From Lelliottia sp. WAP21 (GTDB lineage: Bacteria > Pseudomonadota > Gammaproteobacteria > Enterobacterales > Enterobacteriaceae), in assembly GCF_020532665.2 (NCBI RefSeq), contig NZ_JAIWPG020000001.1, positions 186,001-250,000 on the forward strand: a DNA stretch of 64,000 bases. Reading direction: 5' to 3'. The notes beneath the pieces were generated by a model. The model was given only the letters and a program-made list of their open reading frames with translations. It was not told the origin of the DNA and did not search any database. Positions 60,869 to 64,000 of the stretch are shown here, piece by piece. How positions within the stretch are numbered: the stretch's first letter is position 1; each line of letters opens with the position of its first letter. The translations under genes were made by a program, and so were the position numbers.

Positions 60869-61915
60869 TCAGCGGTTGTTTCTCTCATGTTCAATGAGCC
60901 ACTCTTTACGTGAAATCCCCCCACCGTAACCGGTCATCCCCCCGTCTTTCCCGATGATCCGGTGACAGGGAATAACAATCGCAATCCGGTTTGCGCCATT
61001 CGCTGCCGCGACGGCGCGTACGGCATTAGGTTTATTAATCAGTCGCGAAATGGCCTGATAGTGTGAGGTGTGCCCGTAGGGAACAGCACGCAATTCCTGC
61101 CAGACGGATTGTTGAAACGCACTGCCCGGCGTATCCAGGATGAGATCAAAATGCTGGCGTGTTCCGGCGAAATACTCGTCAATTTCAGCCACTGTTTGCT
61201 GGGTATGGCTGTTTTCTCCCGTGATCATTCTGGCATTCAGTAGACGCTGAAGATCACGAAACTCAGTTTCTAACATCCTGCGATCGGTAAACTCCAGCAG
61301 GCAGACTCCCCGCTCAGTCGCACACACAAACATGGGGCCCAGAGTCGTTGTAAACCGGTGAATGACAATCATCTGAGGCTTCTGAGTGGGGGCCGCGCCT
61401 GTAAGCCTTTTGTAGGTATACCCAAAGCCGCTTAAGGATTCATAGCCACTGTCCAGGGCAACATCAGTCGCCGCACGCCCCTTGTTCAGCGCCTGACAGG
61501 CACTATTTACCCGCTGCATGCGTTGAAATTGCTGGAAGGTGATGCCGTGATGTTGTCGGAACCAGCGTCGCACCCGCTCTGGGCTGATTCCGTGGCGACG
61601 AAGCTCAGGATCGCTTATGCGCAATTGAGGATCGCGTCTGACCAGCTCAAGCGCCTGCCCTATAAATAAGGGGGCGCTGTGCGCGTTTTCTGCAGGCCGG
61701 CAGACTTTGCAAGGACGATAACCTGCTGCCAGCACAGATTTCACGTCTGGGTAAAACTCAACATTCTCACGCTTAGGCTTTCGTGCCCGGCAGACCGAGA
61801 TACAAAATACCCCAGTCGTTTTGACGCCTACAAAAAATACGCCGGTATACTCGGGAGCACGCTCAATCAGTGCCTGATACCAGATATTACACTGGTCGTT
61901 ATCGATGATTTTCAT
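60869..61915 (-). CDS. ada: Ada-type bifunctional methyltransferase and transcriptional activator
   Basis: A 348-residue Ada-like protein. The zinc-binding methylphosphotriester acceptor domain has Cys38, Cys42, Cys69 and Cys72 at E. coli Ada positions; an AraC helix-turn-helix lies at about 85-185 and the O6-methylguanine acceptor Cys317 in IVIPCHRIIG. It repairs alkylated DNA and activates its regulon when methylated. Start at ATG 61915; the TTG at 61933 is rejected. It overlaps the upstream gene by 17 bp, so both are co-transcribed. E. coli ada is followed by alkB, not found here. Confidence 0.9.
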   Translation of the reverse strand: MKIIDNDQCNIWYQALIERAPEYTGVFFVGVKTTGVFCISVCRARKPKRENVEFYPDVKSVLAAGYRPCKVCRPAENAHSAPLFIGQALELVRRDPQLRISDPELRRHGISPERVRRWFRQHHGITFQQFQRMQRVNSACQALNKGRAATDVALDSGYESLSGFGYTYKRLTGAAPTQKPQMIVIHRFTTTLGPMFVCATERGVCLLEFTDRRMLETEFRDLQRLLNARMITGENSHTQQTVAEIDEYFAGTRQHFDLILDTPGSAFQQSVWQELRAVPYGHTSHYQAISRLINKPNAVRAVAAANGANRIAIVIPCHRIIGKDGGMTGYGGGISRKEWLIEHERNNR

Positions 61916-62675
61916 CAACAAAAAGTCCTTCAAACGTCTGATGTGTCTGGATGTTATGCATCAAATCACTGAGCGTTGAAGTGATGGCGGCATGCACAAA
62001 ATTGCCCATAGAAATGCGGCTTACCCCTGCTTTTTTTAGCCTGCTGAATGACGGAAGGTCCGGCATACACATCACGTTCAGGGGCAGACCTGCCGCTTCA
62101 GAAATGATGCGCATATCATTCTCCGACGTCAGACAAGGAACAAAAAGGCCGTCAGCCCCTGCGGCTTTATAGTGCCGGGCCCGTAATAGCGTCTCGTGTA
62201 ATGCACACTCATGAGCAAGCAGATATGTGTCAGTCCGGATATTAAGAAAGAGACGATAACCTTCGCTGTCCAGCATTTTACGTATCGATGTTAGCGTCCC
62301 GGAAAATTCAGCGGCATCATCAAGTCGACGGACATGATCAATGACTCTGCTGTCTTCAAGATTGACACCGGCTACGCCTATATTCGCCAGGCGTTTAAGA
62401 TTGTCTGTTATCTCCTGCGCTGTTTCGCCATATCCTGCTTCCATATCAACACTTAAAGGCAAGTCACTGACGGCCCGGATGCGGGTCACCCAATAAAATA
62501 ATATATCAAATGGCATGGTCTGACCGTCTTCATAGCCGAGTGTGGCGGCTATTGCTGCGCTGGACGTCCCCAGAGCCTGGTAACCCGATTTTTGTGCGGC
62601 AACGGCACTCACAGCATCCCATACATTAGCGATAACCAGGGGGCTGTTTTGTTTATGGAGTGCTGCAAAGTTCAT
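61899..62675 (-). CDS. Isocitrate lyase/PEP-mutase family protein
   Basis: A 258-residue TIM-barrel protein of the PEP mutase/isocitrate lyase superfamily. SVDMEAGYG carries the metal-binding Asp/Glu and VNLEDSRV the second Glu; the KKCGH-type catalytic loop of true lyases is not seen, so the reaction is uncertain (carboxyphosphonoenolpyruvate mutase-like, oxaloacetate hydrolase or lyase). GAGGAGAG precedes the ATG. It is the first gene of an operon with ada, which it overlaps by 17 bp. Confidence 0.86.
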   Translation of the reverse strand: MNFAALHKQNSPLVIANVWDAVSAVAAQKSGYQALGTSSAAIAATLGYEDGQTMPFDILFYWVTRIRAVSDLPLSVDMEAGYGETAQEITDNLKRLANIGVAGVNLEDSRVIDHVRRLDDAAEFSGTLTSIRKMLDSEGYRLFLNIRTDTYLLAHECALHETLLRARHYKAAGADGLFVPCLTSENDMRIISEAAGLPLNVMCMPDLPSFSRLKKAGVSRISMGNFVHAAITSTLSDLMHNIQTHQTFEGLFVDENHR

Positions 62676-62972
62676 TTCTCTCTCCTCTCAATGTGATCGA
62701 AATGAATCTAAGCATTCGGGTAAATCGGGACAACCGAAATTCAGACGACCATTTTTTTGAGCCGTACTGGACGGGATACGTTTTTCCAGGAAAGTGTGCC
62801 TGTCGTGACATGTTCAGGCTTGCTCCCGACACCAACCGGATCGCGGCACGGTCTGGCATGAACGTCGGCTCTTTATTTATCGAACACCGCATCCGTTGCG
62901 AATCGATGGTCCTCCCCTGTATAACGGTTTAACGTTCTGGAAAAGCCGACACGAGCAAACAGGAGAAAGTGG
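62676..62972. other. Intergenic region, no recognisable gene
   Basis: 297 bp. Open frames exist on both strands (62660-62932 forward, 62653-62892 reverse) but neither has a ribosome site or a recognisable product. It holds the divergent promoters of the PEP-mutase-family gene and the cupin gene. Confidence 0.5.
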
Positions 62973-63311
62973 ATGATTTCAAAAGAGAATGCAGAACATT
63001 ATGTCTGGGGCGATAATTGCGACGGTTGGTATCTGGTCCAACGCCCGGACATGCTGGTCATTCATGAAAAAATGCCTCAGGGCACGTCTGAAAAGCGACA
63101 CTATCATTGCGTTTCCAGACAGTTTTTCTTTGTGCTCAAGGGGGTTCTTTCAATGGAGATAGAAGGCGAAACGCACGCTATCGAGGCCCATCAGGGTATC
63201 GAGATTCCTCCCGGATCAAAGCATCAAGCCAGAAACGACACGGATTCTCCCGTCGAATTTATGGTGATTTCGCATCCGTCAACGCGCGGAGATCGGACTG
63301 ACCTCTCTTAA
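62973..63311 (+). CDS. Cupin-domain protein
   Basis: A 112-residue single-domain cupin. Motif 1 reads KRHYHCVSRQFFFVLKG with the two metal histidines but Gln in place of the usual Glu; motif 2 is IPPGSKHQARN with the third His. CAGGAGAAAG precedes the ATG. It may be a sugar isomerase-like or regulatory cupin. Function not known. Confidence 0.82.
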   Translation: MISKENAEHYVWGDNCDGWYLVQRPDMLVIHEKMPQGTSEKRHYHCVSRQFFFVLKGVLSMEIEGETHAIEAHQGIEIPPGSKHQARNDTDSPVEFMVISHPSTRGDRTDLS

Positions 63312-63428
63312 TCCTGCTGAGAATGCTGTTACGCCGGCCAAATTATCAGACATCATCATACCTCCGGCCTTGCCCGCCGTTGGCGTCGCAAAATCATCTT
63401 TATGACGCGCGGTGTCACGGCAGTTCCT

Positions 63429-64000
63429 CTACATTCTCACATGATCAATAAAGGCTCTCAGTCGCGGGGGCATATGCTTTCTGCTGGAAAAGTAGAGATA
63501 AAACCCCGGGAACGTTGGCAGCCACGCGTCTAATAACGTCACCAGTTCACCGCGTGCGATATAAGGCGCGTAGGTCTCTTCCATACCAAAACCGATCCCG
63601 CCCCCGGCGCACACGGTGCGGATCATCACCCCCATATCGTTGGTGGTCAGTTGGGCTTTAACATCCACGTCAAATTCGCGGCCCTTCTCGGCAAACTCCC
63701 AGCGGTAAGGCGACATCCCAGGGGATTGTCGCCATCCGATACAGCGATGCTCAAGCAACGCCTGCGGATGCTGCGGAACGCCGTATTGCGCGAGATAGGC
63801 TGGTGATGCGACGGCGACCTGCCGCTGCATGGCGGAGACCGGCACCGCGATCATATCTTTAGCGATGACCTCGCCCAGCTGCACCCCCGCATCAAACCCC
63901 TGCTCCACAATGTCGAACGCCTCGTCGGTGATGGTAATGTCCAGCTCAACGTGCGGGTAAGCAGCGATAAAAGAGGCCAGCATTTTGCCGTCAATAATGC
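63429..64000 (-). CDS. LysR-family regulator, partial (5' end off the window)
   Basis: The C-terminal 190 residues of a LysR-type regulator. The region is the type 2 periplasmic-binding-like effector domain, with the beta-strand LDITITDEAFDIVEQGFDAGVQLGE, HRCIGWRQSPGM and FYLYFSSRKHMPPRLRAFIDHV typical of the AaeR/DsdC-like group. The N-terminal helix-turn-helix lies right of base 64000. Target and ligand unknown. Confidence 0.88.
   Translation of the reverse strand, partial: IIDGKMLASFIAAYPHVELDITITDEAFDIVEQGFDAGVQLGEVIAKDMIAVPVSAMQRQVAVASPAYLAQYGVPQHPQALLEHRCIGWRQSPGMSPYRWEFAEKGREFDVDVKAQLTTNDMGVMIRTVCAGGGIGFGMEETYAPYIARGELVTLLDAWLPTFPGFYLYFSSRKHMPPRLRAFIDHVRM

Noticed and set aside
62653-62932. 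Open frames on both strands between the PEP-mutase-family gene and the cupin gene
   Set aside because: Neither has a start signal or recognisable sequence; the stretch is more likely promoter DNA or an old remnant.

Overview
The window reads as chromosomal DNA of an enteric gammaproteobacterium close to the Enterobacter cloacae complex (Lelliottia or Klebsiella are the alternatives). The backbone cybB-gapC-aldA-ydcF-hrpA-azoR-paaYX-paaKJIHGFEDCBA-paaZ-tynA-feaB-feaR-ydbL-ynbE-ydbH-ldhA has the gene order known from E. coli K-12. It also carries budRABC and a chromosomal oqxAB-rarA-oqxR locus, which is typical of Enterobacter and Klebsiella and absent from E. coli K-12. The species assignment is an inference; no rRNA gene is present.

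Layout. 1-1400: frmRA formaldehyde detoxification (frmA runs off the left edge), with a clear FrmR operator. 1500-4840: a DeoR-type regulator, a Gfo/Idh/MocA oxidoreductase and a convergent MHS-type transporter that appear to share an operator half-site. 4950-10180: cybB, an intact gapC, an alpha/beta hydrolase, aldA and ydcF. 10400-15250: a four-gene operon made of a complete MFS tripartite efflux pump plus an O-methyltransferase, inserted between ydcF and hrpA. 15290-20000: hrpA and azoR. 20050-33530: the whole phenylacetate catabolon. 33680-39860: tynA, a diguanylate cyclase not in this place in E. coli, feaB and feaR; these feed aromatic amines through phenylacetaldehyde to phenylacetate and so into paa. 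39860-44800: the ydbH-ynbE-ydbL envelope-lipid operon, ldhA and a GNAT gene. 44800-50400: an accessory stretch with an AT-rich gap and an orphan ORF, an MscS-like channel, a VOC gene behind a near-perfect SoxR box, and azlCD divergent from a MocR regulator with an operator-like inverted repeat. 50700-56300: oqxR, oqxBA and rarA. 56500-60760: budABC and budR. 60870-64000: an ada-like gene translationally overlapped by a PEP-mutase/isocitrate-lyase-family gene, a cupin gene and a LysR gene cut by the right edge.

How it works together. TynA oxidises phenylethylamine in the periplasm, FeaB converts phenylacetaldehyde to phenylacetate, PaaK activates it, PaaABCE with PaaG and PaaZ epoxidise, rearrange and open the ring, and PaaJ/F/H complete a beta-oxidation-like route to acetyl-CoA and succinyl-CoA. 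Tandem FeaR-type sites with identical 21-bp spacing lie upstream of both tynA and feaB. PaaX-type sites are mirrored at both divergent paa promoters and recur in front of paaX. Mixed-acid and butanediol fermentation are represented by ldhA and bud. Stress and xenobiotic functions (frm, azoR, oqx, the MFS pump, ada, a SoxR-box VOC gene) are dense. I found no rRNA, tRNA, CRISPR, prophage, IS element or plasmid origin, and no clear pseudogene.
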